Origin: Arthrobacter bussei
GTDB taxonomy: Bacteria > Actinomycetota > Actinomycetes > Actinomycetales > Micrococcaceae
Assembly (NCBI RefSeq): GCF_009377195.2
Contig: NZ_VJXX01000001.1
Span: 620,001-684,000, forward strand
Reading direction: 5' to 3'
DNA: 64,000 bases
Shown here: piece by piece, positions 1-9,553 of the stretch
How the letters are laid out: the number at the start of each line of letters is the position of its first letter
Numbering within the stretch: position 1 is the first letter of the stretch
Notes under the pieces: generated by a model
What the model was told of the DNA's origin: nothing
Database searches by the model: none
The model's input: only the letters and a program-made list of their open reading frames with translations
Translations under genes and position numbers: made by a program

Positions 1-2551
1 CCAGATCCCGGTGCAGGCCGGCGAAGACCTCGAGAGTCAGGGTGCCGTCCTTGAGTTCCTGCCGGAGGCGGCCGGCGTCCTCGGGATGGTCCTCGACCGC
101 TGCGCGCCACCGCTGGGCGAGCGTCCACCGGATGCGTGCGGGTCCCGAGGCGATGTGCGCGTTGTCCGCCAGGCGGAACTCGGCCTCCAGTTTGCGGAGG
201 GACGTGCCGTCGGACATGGCCAGGTAGTCGTCGCCGCTGATCATGGCTTCCAGGGCGGACTGCCACCAGGCGAGTTCGAGCTCGGATCCCACACGGTCCA
301 TGGCGATCTCCCGCTCCGCCAGGTCGTCGAGCAGATCGGCCAGCCCCTGCTCGCGCATCTCGTCGAGGAGCAGCGTCCGTTCCGGCAGCGTCTCCAGGGT
401 CTGCCGGTCCGCAGCGAGGTCACTGAGGATCACTTCCAGCCCGTCGAGGTCCAGTCCTGCCAGATCAGGACGGCGCGCCGTGTGGTGGAGGATGTCGGTC
501 AGTTCTGCGAGTCGCGTCTCGACCGCCCGATAGGAAGCGTGGATCTCCGCCAGTCCCGTGGGAACGGATGGGTGGCGCTCGGTGAGGGCGTACCGCGTCC
601 AGAGCGTGCGCTGCTGCTGGACCTCGAGCAGGGAGGTGTGGAGGTCGGAGATGTGCACGCCGGGCCGGATGTACTCCTTGGCCACGCGCCGGAGCCGGGA
701 CCGCGTCATCGAGCTCATCTCGATCTCCCGCTCCTTGCGCCAGGAGGACGGCGCCGTCGCGGAGATGAGGTCCGTGACAGGTCGGTCGAAGATGTCCGGG
801 GTGAACTTGTCCAGGCTCTCCCGGACGGCGACGAGCAGTTCGAGCTGCTCGCCCCACTCCCGCACCGTTCCGCCGAGCGTGATGTGCGAGTGCTCGGCGA
901 CGCGCTGCACCTTCCCGCGCAGCTCCGGGAGCTCGGTGGAAAGCTGCTCGGCGAGCCCGTGCGCGTGCTCGGTCTCCTTCCGGTTGAGCAGCTGCGCCCC
1001 GTACCAGGGGCTCTCCGTCGAGGCCTTGCTGAAACTCCCGAGCTCCGCTGCCCGTCGGAGGCGCTCGGTGAGTTCCTGCCGGTTCGCGATCGAGTCCAGG
1101 ACGCTGCGCTTGAGCCGCACGGTCGTCGAGGGCGCCGGGTCGAGGGCCGTCAGTCCCGCGAGGGACTGCATGGCCTGGTAGGGCGAGCAGCCCCAGCGAC
1201 TGCGTACGTTGTGCAGGCTCCGGACATGCTCCGTCAGCTGGTGCCGGTGCCCGGTCAGGGTGGAGTGCAGACTCTCGAGCTGCGGCTCGACCGCCTTCTC
1301 GTTGCGGACCAGGGCGCGGATCACGGCCTCGCGCAGCTGCGCGGGACCCGTCTGGCTGCCCACCTGCAGGACCAGGGAGCCGAGGTCGAGCCCGTCCAGG
1401 TCCTGCACGAACTCGTTGAGGGTTCCGCGGCGCTCGGCCGCGACGACCACCCGCCGACCGGTGGCCGCGGCACGCACCGCGACGTTGAGGGCGGTCTGCG
1501 TCTGGCCTGTCCCGGGAGGGGTGGCGACCGCCAGACTGACCTCGGCGTCCACGAGGTCCAGGACGTCCTGCTGGGCCCGGTCGGCATCGAGGACCAGCAG
1601 TTCCTGGCCGGGATCGCGCTCGTCGGGGCCGGGGAACACGAGACCGTCGGCCGCGCCCACCAGGGCGGACGCGGCGACCTCGTCGCCGCGGGCCGCACCC
1701 ATGAGGGCGGAGAGCACAGGGTGGTCCGGGTGGAGGGCGGGATCGCCCTTGACGCCGGCGAGGTCAGCGAAGGTGGACACGAGGACGCGGTGCTCCACGG
1801 ACATGCCGCGCACGCCGTCGGCGAGGATGCGCATGCGCTCCAGGACCGGGTGCGGATCGAACCGTGCGGTCCCGTAGGCGAGGCGGGCGATGGCCCCCGG
1901 ATCGACGTCGAGTCCCTGCTGGTTCCGGAGGTGCCGGACGAGCGCGGGATTCATCCGGGCCTGCTCGGTGATCTGCAGCTCGTAGTCGTCCTGCGAGGGG
2001 TGGACGGTGAGGGACACGGCGGTGAGCAGGACCGGGGCGTTGAGCGTCTCCGAACGTCCGGACCCGTCGACGGAGCGCCATGACGCCGTGCCGGCGGCGA
2101 GGTAGCCGACGTCGATCCCGCGCTCGGTCCCGAGCTCGAAGATCTTCGCCCGCAGAGCCCGCGCCGCCGCCTTGGCCGCACTGTACTGCACGGGATCGCG
2201 CAGGAGGGTGGACAGGCGCGTGCGCCGTCCGGCGAGCAGCTGGGCGAGTCCGGAGGGATGCGCGTGCGTGAGGTCGATACTCGTGCCGGCGGACGGGCGG
2301 AAGTGGAGCAGCGTATCACCGACGGCCTGCGGACCCAGGCCCTCCAGCCACGGCACCAGGAAGTCCTGCGCGGACGTGTCTGCGGAGGGTTCCGGGGGGA
2401 CACCCGACGTGCTTCCGGCGGCGTGCGACGACGCTCCGGCTGCGTCCCGCTGGCGATCCGACGGCGTCCGAGCCGCGTCCCGCTGGTCCTGCTCCGGCAC
2501 GGCGGCCTTCTTCCCTGCATTGTCACGAGCTGATCTCGACCAGATGGGCAT
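1..2551 (-). CDS. Large helicase/AAA-like NTPase, C-terminus beyond the window
   Basis: The first 850 residues are visible; the gene runs off the left edge. The start is ATG at 2551. The layout is an N-terminal region of about 330 residues, then a P-loop-like PPGTGQT near residues 342-350 followed by a strand-turn (RRVVVAAERR) typical of superfamily I helicases, then a long helical region rich in Leu, Arg and Glu. This resembles the large DUF4011/UPF1-type helicase proteins of actinobacteria. The usual GKT lysine is replaced by Gln, so ATP hydrolysis at this site is doubtful. A substrate cannot be named. The assignment rests on the P-loop and general architecture, because the downstream helicase motifs lie outside the window. 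Confidence 0.55.
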   Translation of the reverse strand, partial: MPIWSRSARDNAGKKAAVPEQDQRDAARTPSDRQRDAAGASSHAAGSTSGVPPEPSADTSAQDFLVPWLEGLGPQAVGDTLLHFRPSAGTSIDLTHAHPSGLAQLLAGRRTRLSTLLRDPVQYSAAKAAARALRAKIFELGTERGIDVGYLAAGTASWRSVDGSGRSETLNAPVLLTAVSLTVHPSQDDYELQITEQARMNPALVRHLRNQQGLDVDPGAIARLAYGTARFDPHPVLERMRILADGVRGMSVEHRVLVSTFADLAGVKGDPALHPDHPVLSALMGAARGDEVAASALVGAADGLVFPGPDERDPGQELLVLDADRAQQDVLDLVDAEVSLAVATPPGTGQTQTALNVAVRAAATGRRVVVAAERRGTLNEFVQDLDGLDLGSLVLQVGSQTGPAQLREAVIRALVRNEKAVEPQLESLHSTLTGHRHQLTEHVRSLHNVRSRWGCSPYQAMQSLAGLTALDPAPSTTVRLKRSVLDSIANRQELTERLRRAAELGSFSKASTESPWYGAQLLNRKETEHAHGLAEQLSTELPELRGKVQRVAEHSHITLGGTVREWGEQLELLVAVRESLDKFTPDIFDRPVTDLISATAPSSWRKEREIEMSSMTRSRLRRVAKEYIRPGVHISDLHTSLLEVQQQRTLWTRYALTERHPSVPTGLAEIHASYRAVETRLAELTDILHHTARRPDLAGLDLDGLEVILSDLAADRQTLETLPERTLLLDEMREQGLADLLDDLAEREIAMDRVGSELELAWWQSALEAMISGDDYLAMSDGTSLRKLEAEFRLADNAHIASGPARIRWTLAQRWRAAVEDHPEDAGRLRQELKDGTLTLEVFAGLHRDL

Positions 2552-2606
2552 GTCTTCCAAGCTATCCGAAAAGCGGACGGACCCCGCGGATAGCAACGCG
2601 GCCCGG

Positions 2607-2644
2607 GCGGACGGGAGTGGAGCCGACCCCACTCCCCTGTCCGC
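2607..2644 (-). terminator. Hairpin after guaA
   Basis: The arms GCGGAC-GGGAGTGG and CCACTCCC-(CT)-GTCCGC pair across a short loop directly behind the guaA stop. A 2-base bulge interrupts the stem and there is no U-tract, so termination strength is uncertain. Confidence 0.45.
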
Positions 2645-4231
2645 TTACTCCCATTCGATGGTTCCCGGCGGCTTGCTCGTCACGTCGAGCACCACGCGGT
2701 TGACGCCGTCCACCTCGTTGGTGATGCGGTTGGAGATGCGCGCGAGGAGGTCGTACGGCAGACGCGACCAGTCCGCGGTCATCGCATCCTCGCTCGACAC
2801 GGGGCGCAGCACGATCGGGTGACCGTACGTCCGTCCGTCGCCCTGGACGCCCACGCTGCGGACATCGGCCAGGAGGACCACCGGCATCTGCCAGACCTCG
2901 TTGTCGAGTCCGGCTGCCGTGAGCTCGGCGCGCGCGATGGCGTCGGCCTTGCGCAGGAGGGCGAGGCGCTCCTCCGTGACGTCGCCGACGATCCTGATCC
3001 CGAGCCCCGGGCCGGGGAACGGCTGGCGTCCGACGATCTCCGCCGGCAGCCCGAGCTGGGCACCGACGGCCCGCACCTCGTCCTTGAAGAGCGTGCGCAG
3101 GGGCTCCACGAGTTCGAACTGCAGGTCCTCCGGCAGCCCGCCCACGTTGTGGTGGCTCTTGATGTTCGCTGCACCCTCGCCACCACCGGACTCGACGACG
3201 TCGGGATACAGGGTGCCCTGCACGAGGAAGCGGATGGGCTCGCCCTCCGCCTCGGCCTCCCGCATGATCGCGCGCTCGGCTTCTTCGAAGGCACGGATGA
3301 ATTCACGCCCGATGATCTTGCGCTTGGTCTCGGGATCCGAGACACCGGCAAGCGCTTCGAGGAACCGCTTCTGCTCGTTGGCGACGTGGAGCTTGACCCC
3401 CGTGGCCGCGACGAAGTCGCGCTCGACCTGCTCCGCCTCGCCCTCACGCAGGAGCCCGTGGTCCACGAAGACGCAGGTGAGCTGGTCGCCGACCGCCCGC
3501 TGCACGAGTGCCGCGGCCACGGCCGAATCCACCCCACCGGACAGGCCGCAGATCACCCGTGCATCCCCGATCTGCTCGCGGATGCGATCCGCCTGCTCCT
3601 CCAGGATGTTGCGCGTGGTCCAGTTCGGATCCAGGCGCGCTCCGCGGAAGAGGAAGTTCTCGATGACCGCCTGGCCGTGCTGAGAGTGCTTGACCTCCGG
3701 GTGCCACTGCACGCCGTACAGCGCCTTGGCCTCGTTGGCGAAGGCGGCGACGGGGGCGCCGGCCGTGCTGGCGAGGACCTCGAAACCCTCGGGAGCCTCC
3801 TGCACGCTGTCGCCGTGGCTCATCCAGGCGTTCTGGTGCTCGGGCGTCCCCTCGAGGATGGAGCGGGACGCTCCGTCGGAGGTGATGTCCGTCGAGCCGT
3901 ATTCCCTCAGCCCGGTCTTCGCGACCGTGCCACCGAGGACGCTGGCCATGGCCTGGAATCCGTAGCAGATGCCGAGCACGGGCACCCCGGCGTCGAACAG
4001 GTCCGCCTCGACCCTGGGCGCCCCCTCGGCGTACACGCTGGAGGGACCGCCGGAGAGGATGATGGCCGAGGGGTTCTTCGCGAGGATCTCCTGGGTACTC
4101 AGCGTGTGCGGCACGATCTCGGAGTAGACGTCCGCCTCACGGACACGCCGGGCGATCAGCTGGGCGTACTGCGCACCGTAGTCCACGACGAGGACAGGGC
4201 GGTGTTCGGAGCCGTTCTCGGGGGTAGTCAC
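2645..4231 (-). CDS. guaA: GMP synthase (glutamine-hydrolysing)
   Basis: Converts XMP to GMP using ATP and glutamine, the last step of guanine nucleotide synthesis, in the cytosol. At 528 aa it is full length. The N-terminal class I amidotransferase has nucleophile Cys89 (GICYGFQ) and the His177/Glu179 pair (WHPE). The PP-loop SGGVDS at 231-236 marks the ATP pyrophosphatase domain, and the C-terminal dimerisation domain ends in the family-typical IEWE. guaB3 and guaB lie about 9 and 14 kb away, so guanine synthesis genes are loosely grouped but not one operon. The gene runs in the same direction as the helicase-like gene behind it, separated by a hairpin. Confidence 0.97.
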   Translation of the reverse strand: MTTPENGSEHRPVLVVDYGAQYAQLIARRVREADVYSEIVPHTLSTQEILAKNPSAIILSGGPSSVYAEGAPRVEADLFDAGVPVLGICYGFQAMASVLGGTVAKTGLREYGSTDITSDGASRSILEGTPEHQNAWMSHGDSVQEAPEGFEVLASTAGAPVAAFANEAKALYGVQWHPEVKHSQHGQAVIENFLFRGARLDPNWTTRNILEEQADRIREQIGDARVICGLSGGVDSAVAAALVQRAVGDQLTCVFVDHGLLREGEAEQVERDFVAATGVKLHVANEQKRFLEALAGVSDPETKRKIIGREFIRAFEEAERAIMREAEAEGEPIRFLVQGTLYPDVVESGGGEGAANIKSHHNVGGLPEDLQFELVEPLRTLFKDEVRAVGAQLGLPAEIVGRQPFPGPGLGIRIVGDVTEERLALLRKADAIARAELTAAGLDNEVWQMPVVLLADVRSVGVQGDGRTYGHPIVLRPVSSEDAMTADWSRLPYDLLARISNRITNEVDGVNRVVLDVTSKPPGTIEWE

Positions 4232-4364
4232 CCGTCAACAATAGTCTGCGCACTTCCGTGCCGCACATCAGGGACCGCGCGGGCCAGGGGAACTGCGGAC
4301 CGTCCATCCGCTCGTCGAGACGGGGACGGCGCGAGCCTGCCGGGCACCGGCGCGAGCCGGCGGA

Positions 4365-4853
4365 TCAGTACCGCGGCGCTGCCTCGGGGTGCTCGGCCAG
4401 GTCCGTCTCCGCCTGGGCATGGATCCGCTTCTCCACGACGAAGGACAGCAGGGGGACCACGCCGCCGAGCGCGATGAGGATGAACCGGCTGAAGGGCCAG
4501 CGCATGAACTGCCACAGGCGGAAGTCCGCGATGAGGTAGACCACGTACAGCCAGCCGTGCACGATCAGGACGGCCGTCGAGAGGTTGAACCCGCCCGCGG
4601 TCTCGGCGACCACCTCGGGCAGGAACTGCAGCGGAGCCCCACCCCCGGCAACGATCTCCGAGCCGTACCCGTACTTCGCCACCATCTCGACGACGACGAG
4701 GAGCAGCATGACGCCGGTGGCGTAGGCCAGCACCTTGTAGAGCTTCAGGGCCGAACGGATCTGCGCGTGGGTGCCCCCGAACCGACGCTTCTGCTTCGCC
4801 GGTGCGGACCGCCCGGTGGTCCGCGCGGAGGGGTTGCGGGCTGGTTCAGTCAC
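4365..4853 (-). CDS. DUF3817 integral membrane protein
   Basis: A 162-aa protein with a basic, disordered N-terminus (about 35 residues) followed by three hydrophobic segments: around 45-65, 90-110, and 120-140. The GTG start at 4853 overlaps the last bases of the SURF1 gene, so the two are translationally coupled. DUF3817 proteins are small membrane proteins of actinobacteria with no established function. Pairing with SURF1 hints at a role near the respiratory chain, but that is inference. The longer open frame upstream belongs to the SURF1 region in another frame. Confidence 0.82.
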   Translation of the reverse strand: MTEPARNPSARTTGRSAPAKQKRRFGGTHAQIRSALKLYKVLAYATGVMLLLVVVEMVAKYGYGSEIVAGGGAPLQFLPEVVAETAGGFNLSTAVLIVHGWLYVVYLIADFRLWQFMRWPFSRFILIALGGVVPLLSFVVEKRIHAQAETDLAEHPEAAPRY

Positions 4854-5793
4854 GGTGGGTACCGCTTTCGTGAGGAGTGGTGGTTCGGGTCGCGTCCGAG
4901 CGCTCGGACGCGCCGCCGCGGCTGCCCCCGGCACGGGCGTGCCGGGCCTCTTCGGCGGCGTCCGCCTCGTCCTCGAGCATGCGGCGGTGGTCGTCGGCGA
5001 CGAGCCGCCACCACAGGAAGAAGGCGAAACCTGCGAAGACGACCCATTCGATCGCATAGAAGATGTTGAGCCAGTTGAGGGGGGTCTCCTGGGGCTGCGG
5101 GCCGACGACGACACGGGACATGTCCGAGGCGAAGGGGACGGCCGCACCGCCCACCGACACGTCGGACGCCACGACGAAGGCCGAGTAGGACCGGACGTCC
5201 CAGAGGTTCGCGAGCTCCGCCGTGGACAGGGTGGGAACCTCTCCCTCGACCGGTCGCTGCACCTCGGGCGCCTCGGGTGGCAGCAGCCGACCGACGACGG
5301 AGGCGGGTCCCTCCTGCTCCGGCAGCGCCGAGGCGTCACCGTCCTCCTGCACCCAGCCGAGCACGACGGGTATGACGGCATCCCCTGCTGTCGCTGCATC
5401 ATCGGGAGCGGACACCGCGGAACCATCAGGAGCGGAGTCAGCGGGCGAGGCGGCCGCGTCGGACGCGCCGGCAGCCGGTGCCACGGCGAATCCCTGCACC
5501 ACCCAGGAGCCGTCGTCGCCCTCGAGGAGCCTGTTCTGCACCAGGACCCGCGTACCGGGCAGGAACTCGCCGTCGAGTGAGACCATCTGGTCAGCGGCCG
5601 TGGCGTAGAGCGGAGTGAGGGGCTGGAGCACGTCCGTGAGGGGGCGCACCTGCTCGGTGGTGCTCGGCGCGGGCGGCGGCTCCTCGCGGGAGGAGGTGAA
5701 CTGCCACTGGCTGAGGAGCACGAAGACCGAGGCGATCGCCATCGCGAGGATCAGCATGAGGATCCATCGAGGCTTGAGCGCGGTCTTCAACAC
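4846..5793 (-). CDS. SURF1 family protein
   Basis: SURF1 proteins help assemble cytochrome c oxidase in the membrane. This one is 315 aa. An N-terminal transmembrane helix (about 10-30) is followed by the first family block ending in SQWQF, an extracytoplasmic domain with the GTRVLVQNR and GSWVVQGFAV blocks, then a C-terminal helix near 235-255 (NIFYAIEWVVFAGFAFF) and a charged cytoplasmic tail. An Ala/Ser/Asp-rich insert (about 110-145) lies within the outer domain. The GTG start at 5793 sits six bases after a -10-like TACCGT, suggesting a leaderless message. It overlaps the DUF3817 gene by eight bases. Confidence 0.9.
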   Translation of the reverse strand: MLKTALKPRWILMLILAMAIASVFVLLSQWQFTSSREEPPPAPSTTEQVRPLTDVLQPLTPLYATAADQMVSLDGEFLPGTRVLVQNRLLEGDDGSWVVQGFAVAPAAGASDAAASPADSAPDGSAVSAPDDAATAGDAVIPVVLGWVQEDGDASALPEQEGPASVVGRLLPPEAPEVQRPVEGEVPTLSTAELANLWDVRSYSAFVVASDVSVGGAAVPFASDMSRVVVGPQPQETPLNWLNIFYAIEWVVFAGFAFFLWWRLVADDHRRMLEDEADAAEEARHARAGGSRGGASERSDATRTTTPHESGTHRD

Positions 5794-5799
5794 CCCTCC

Positions 5800-5805
5800 A
5801 CGGTA
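5800..5805 (-). promoter_or_regulatory. -10 box of a likely leaderless promoter (SURF1)
   Basis: TACCGT lies six bases before the GTG start at 5793. The GGAGGG between them abuts the start codon and is too close to act as a ribosome binding site. Confidence 0.4.
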
Positions 5806-5924
5806 CTTCGTACCTCTGTAGAACAGCGAATGACGATGAAGAGGATCACTGCCGGCACAGCGACCCGAAAACTGATTGGGAAATCCCTATCGCATTGTCC
5901 GGAGGCGGTCTAGGATGGATCCTC

Positions 5925-7646
5925 GTGCGTGCCTTTCCCTATCCCCTGACCTCCGAGCCGGACCTGCGCTCCCCCGCGCGCTACCTGCTCTGGCTGGGCG
6001 GCCTCCAGAAGGCGACGCTCGCCGCGGGGATCCTCCTCGGCACCGTCTGGATGGCATCGCAGGCCGTGATGCCCTTCGTCCTCGGCAGGGCGATCGACGA
6101 CGGTGTGATCGGCGGGGACGCAGGCGCGCTCCTCGGGTGGGCAGCAGCACTGCTCGGGCTCATGGTGGTGCAGGCGGTCTCGGACACCGCGACCCACCGG
6201 GCCGGCGTCAGCAACTGGATGCAGGCGGCCTTCCGGTCCGTCCGCCTGGTCGGCCACAAGATCGCCCGGACCGGGGACGCCCTGCCCACCGCACTCTCGA
6301 CGGGCGAGGTGGTCTCGACGGCGGCCTCGGACGCCTTCCGGCTCGGTGAGGTCTACGAGGTCCTGACCCGCCTGGCCGGGGCGGCCGCCGCCTGGGTGGT
6401 GGTGACCGTCCTGATCTGGCAGACCTCCGCCGTCCTCGGCGTCGTGGTGCTGATCGGCGTCCCGGTGTGCTGCGCGCTGCTGCTGTTCGTGGTGAAACCC
6501 ATGCAGGCGCGGCAACGTGAGCAGCGCGAGGCCTCGGGCAGGATGACGGCGGTCGGCGCGGACACCGTGGCCGGTCTCCGCGTGCTGCGCGGGATCGGCG
6601 GGGAGCACATCTTCGTCGACCGCTACCGGGTGAAATCGGCCGCGACCCGCGACTCCGGCATCCGGGTGGCACACTCCCTCGCCGACCTCGAGGCCTCGCA
6701 GGTCTTCATCGCCGGGGCCTTCAGCGTCGTCTTCACCTGGGTCGGCGCGTCCCTGGTGCTCTCCGGTGACATCACGCCGGGCGAACTCGTGGCCCTCTAC
6801 GGCTTCTCGATCTTCCTCATGACCCCCGTCCGCGCAGCGGCGGACTCCGTGGCCCGCTTCATCCGCGCCCATGTCGGCGCGCGCAAGATCATCGCCGTGC
6901 TGTCCGTGGACGCCAACGTCTCGGAGAGCGCGACCACCGTTTCGGCGCCCCCGCCCGGGTCCGTCCTCGTCGACGAGCGCTCCGGCGTCGTCGTCGAGCC
7001 CGGCCTGCTCACCGCCGTCGTCTCCCGCGAACCCGCCGAGTCCACCGACGCCGTCACGCGCCTCGGCCGCTTCGAGGACGCCGTCCTCGAGGAGGCTACC
7101 GTGCGCTGGGGAGCCGCCGACCTGCGGCACGTCCCGCTCGCCGACATCCGTGCGCGCGTCGTCGTCAGCGAAGCGAGCCCCCACCTGTTCAGCGGTCCGC
7201 TCCGTGCCCAGCTCGACCCGCGCGGCACGCACGAGGACGGCGCCGTCCTCGCCGCCCTCGAGGCGGCGAGCGCGCTGGACATCCTCGACGGACTGGAGGG
7301 CGGGCTCGACCACGAGGTCACGGAGCGCGGCAGGGGCTTCTCGGGTGGTCAGCGCCAGCGCCTCGTCCTTGCGCGCGCCTATCTCACCGAGGCGGAGAAC
7401 CTGGTGCTGGTGGAGCCGACCAGCGCGGTGGACGCCCACACCGAGCAGCGCATCGCCGCGCGCCTCGCCGGCGCACGACGGAGCGAGGGCCGGACCACCG
7501 TGGTGGTGACGGCGAGTCCCCTGGTGCTGCGGACGATGGACCGCGTCCTGTTCATGGAGGGCGGGCGAGTCACGGACCGGGGTACGCACAAGGAGCTCAT
7601 GAACCGCAACGACGAGTACAGGAACGTGGTGATCCGCAGTGAGTAG
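5925..7646 (+). CDS. ABC exporter half-transporter, ATP site degenerate (subunit A)
   Basis: A type I ABC exporter half of about 573 aa: six membrane helices in the first ~310 residues, then a nucleotide-binding domain. The Walker A position has no GxxGxGKS/T (it reads through LTAVVSREPAES). Walker B is LVLVEPTSAVD, with Val for the Asp, and the switch His is missing (VVVTAS). The signature FSGGQRQRLVLARA is intact. It therefore likely cannot hydrolyse ATP with its own motifs and serves the partner encoded just downstream, whose start overlaps this gene by eight bases. The GTG at 5925 is preferred because its protein begins with a plausible cytoplasmic lead; an AGGA lies eight bases upstream. 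The substrate is unknown. Confidence 0.88.
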   Translation: MRAFPYPLTSEPDLRSPARYLLWLGGLQKATLAAGILLGTVWMASQAVMPFVLGRAIDDGVIGGDAGALLGWAAALLGLMVVQAVSDTATHRAGVSNWMQAAFRSVRLVGHKIARTGDALPTALSTGEVVSTAASDAFRLGEVYEVLTRLAGAAAAWVVVTVLIWQTSAVLGVVVLIGVPVCCALLLFVVKPMQARQREQREASGRMTAVGADTVAGLRVLRGIGGEHIFVDRYRVKSAATRDSGIRVAHSLADLEASQVFIAGAFSVVFTWVGASLVLSGDITPGELVALYGFSIFLMTPVRAAADSVARFIRAHVGARKIIAVLSVDANVSESATTVSAPPPGSVLVDERSGVVVEPGLLTAVVSREPAESTDAVTRLGRFEDAVLEEATVRWGAADLRHVPLADIRARVVVSEASPHLFSGPLRAQLDPRGTHEDGAVLAALEAASALDILDGLEGGLDHEVTERGRGFSGGQRQRLVLARAYLTEAENLVLVEPTSAVDAHTEQRIAARLAGARRSEGRTTVVVTASPLVLRTMDRVLFMEGGRVTDRGTHKELMNRNDEYRNVVIRSE

Positions 7647-9384
7647 CACCGCGAAACTCCCGGTCGCCGCGCCCCGGACGGTGCGGGACGAGGCGGCGCG
7701 CCTCATCCGGCACCACCGGAAGGGCCTCGGGTCCGTGATCGCCCTGTACGTCGGGTCGGCCGTCGCGGGCCTCGCCGGGCCCCTGCTGCTCGGCATCCTC
7801 ATCGACGCCCTCGCTGCAGGGACGACGTCGGGCTTCGTCGCGGCCGTCTCGCTCGGCATGCTCGGATTCCTCGCCGTCCAGTCCGTCCTCCGCCGCTTCG
7901 CCGTCCGCTCGGGCATGGTCTTCGGCGAGCGCGTCTTCGCCGAGCTGCGCGAGGACTTCATGCGGGACGTCACCGCCCTTCCGCTCTCCACCGTCGAGAA
8001 AGCGGGCACGGGCGATCTCGTGGCCCGCACCACCAACGACATCGACGCCGTGTCCCACACGGTGCGCTTCGGCGTACCGCAGGTCGTCGTGTCCGTGGTG
8101 ACGATCGTCCTGACCCTCGGCGCCGCCGTCGTCACCTCGCCCGTGCTGTCCCTCGCCCTGCTCGTCGGGCTGCCGCTGCTCTGGCCGGCGACGCGCTGGT
8201 ACCTCCGGCGCAGCGCGGCCGGCTACATGCGTGAGCGCGAGACGTACGCCGTGGTGAACGGGACCATCACCGAGACCATCGAGGGCGCGCGCACCGTGGA
8301 TGCCCTGAGCCTCGGGAGCCTGCGCCGCGAGGACCTCGACGAGGCCCTCGGTTCGAGCTTCCGGGCCGAGCGCTACACGCTGTGGCTGCGCTCCGTGCTG
8401 TTCCCCGCCGCCGACATCGCCTTCTGGCTGCCCGCCGCGGCGGTGCTGCTGTGGGGCGGCTGGCTCGCCGGCCAGGGCCTCGTGACCCCGGGCGCGGTGG
8501 CCGCGGTCGCGCTCTTCGCGGTACGGCTCATCGACCCCGTGGACCTGCTCATCATGTGGACCGACGAGATCCAGGTGGGTGCTGCCTCGCTGGCGCGGAT
8601 CGTCGGCATCAAGGACGTCGAGCCGGACCGCCACGCGACGACGGCGGAGCCTGCCGACGAGGACATCGTGGTCTCGGGTGCCAGCTACGCCTACCGCCCC
8701 GGCCACAACGTCCTGCACGCGGTGGACCTGACCCTGGTGCGCGGCGAGCGCCTGGCCGTCGTCGGACCATCGGGTGCCGGGAAGTCGACGCTGGGACGCC
8801 TGATCGCGGGGATCCACCCGCCGACGTCGGGCTCGGTCACCGTGGGCGGCGTGCCGCTCGTGGACCGCCCGCTCGACGACCTGCGGCGCGAGGTGGCACT
8901 CGTGACCCAGGAGCACCACGTCTTCGTGGGCTCCGTGTCCGACAACGTGCGGCTCGGGCGCGCGGATGCCGGCGACGGCGAGATCGAGGACGCGCTGCGC
9001 AGCGTCGGGGCGCTGGACTGGGTCAAGCAGCTCCCGGAGGGCGTGGAGACCGAGGTGGGTTCCGGTGCCTACGAGCTCGCTCCGGCCCAGGCGCAGGAAC
9101 TCGCCCTGGCCCGGCTGATCCTCGCCGATCCGCACACGCTGGTCCTGGACGAGGCGACGTCGCTGATCGATCCGCAGGCCGCCCGTGATCTCGAGCGCTC
9201 GCTGAACGCGGTCCTGGAGGGCCGCACGGTGATCGCGATCGCCCACCGGCTGCACACCGCGCACGACGCCGACCGCGTGGCCGTGGTGGAGGAGGGCCGG
9301 ATCGCGGAGCTCGGCTCGCACGACGAGCTGCTGGCGCTCGATGGAGCGTACGCCTCGCTCTGGAACTCCTGGCGGAGCGAGTAG
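7639..9384 (+). CDS. ABC exporter half-transporter, catalytic ATPase (subunit B)
   Basis: A 581-aa partner of the preceding gene, with a membrane domain over about 1-310 then an ATPase domain. Walker A (GPSGAGKST), Walker B (TLVLDEATS) and the switch His (AIAHR) are intact, but the signature loop is degenerate (ELAPAQAQELALAR instead of LSGGQ). Subunit A shows the reverse pattern, so the heterodimer would have one working ATP site, built from this Walker A and the partner's SGGQ. Such asymmetric exporters move lipids, peptides or drugs. The GTG start at 7639 overlaps the stop of subunit A. Its last codons lie in the first unit of a tandem repeat that copies the stop codon region. Confidence 0.9.
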   Translation: MSSTAKLPVAAPRTVRDEAARLIRHHRKGLGSVIALYVGSAVAGLAGPLLLGILIDALAAGTTSGFVAAVSLGMLGFLAVQSVLRRFAVRSGMVFGERVFAELREDFMRDVTALPLSTVEKAGTGDLVARTTNDIDAVSHTVRFGVPQVVVSVVTIVLTLGAAVVTSPVLSLALLVGLPLLWPATRWYLRRSAAGYMRERETYAVVNGTITETIEGARTVDALSLGSLRREDLDEALGSSFRAERYTLWLRSVLFPAADIAFWLPAAAVLLWGGWLAGQGLVTPGAVAAVALFAVRLIDPVDLLIMWTDEIQVGAASLARIVGIKDVEPDRHATTAEPADEDIVVSGASYAYRPGHNVLHAVDLTLVRGERLAVVGPSGAGKSTLGRLIAGIHPPTSGSVTVGGVPLVDRPLDDLRREVALVTQEHHVFVGSVSDNVRLGRADAGDGEIEDALRSVGALDWVKQLPEGVETEVGSGAYELAPAQAQELALARLILADPHTLVLDEATSLIDPQAARDLERSLNAVLEGRTVIAIAHRLHTAHDADRVAVVEEGRIAELGSHDELLALDGAYASLWNSWRSE

Positions 9385-9495
9385 GCGGAGCACGTCGGCG
9401 GAGCGAGTAGGCGGAGCACGTCGGCGGAGCGAGTAGGCGGAGCACGTCGGCGGAGCGAGTAGGCGGAGCACGTCGGCGGAGCACGTCGGCGGGAC
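9371..9495 (+). repeat. Tandem repeat of alternating 13-bp units, overlapping a stop codon
   Basis: Two related 13-mers alternate: GGCGGAGCGAGTA (A) and GGCGGAGCACGTC (B). The order is A-B four times (26-bp period from 9371, 9397, 9423 and 9449), then a further B from 9475 and a partial copy. The first A unit contains the last codons and TAG stop of the ABC exporter gene, so the array looks like slippage or duplication of that gene's 3' end. Confidence 0.9.
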
Positions 9496-9553
9496 GCTCG
9501 GAAGGTGCCGTCCTGCCGGGCCGGGCGGTCGTTCGCGGATTATGAGGCAGGAC

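Noticed and set aside
11-2083. A 690-codon open frame on the plus strand opposite the helicase-like gene
   Set aside because: The minus frame has a P-loop and helical protein composition; the plus frame is Arg/Gly/Leu-rich without motifs and is its mirror.
4854-5426. N-terminal extension of the DUF3817 protein
   Set aside because: It is the SURF1 gene in a different frame; the coupled GTG at 4853 gives the proper family start.
7597-9471. A 624-codon minus-strand frame opposite ABC exporter subunit B
   Set aside because: The plus strand carries intact Walker motifs and membrane helices; the minus frame is His/Arg-rich antisense.
9371-9495. Possible CRISPR array
   Set aside because: Units are directly joined with no unique spacers and no cas genes nearby; it is a plain tandem repeat.
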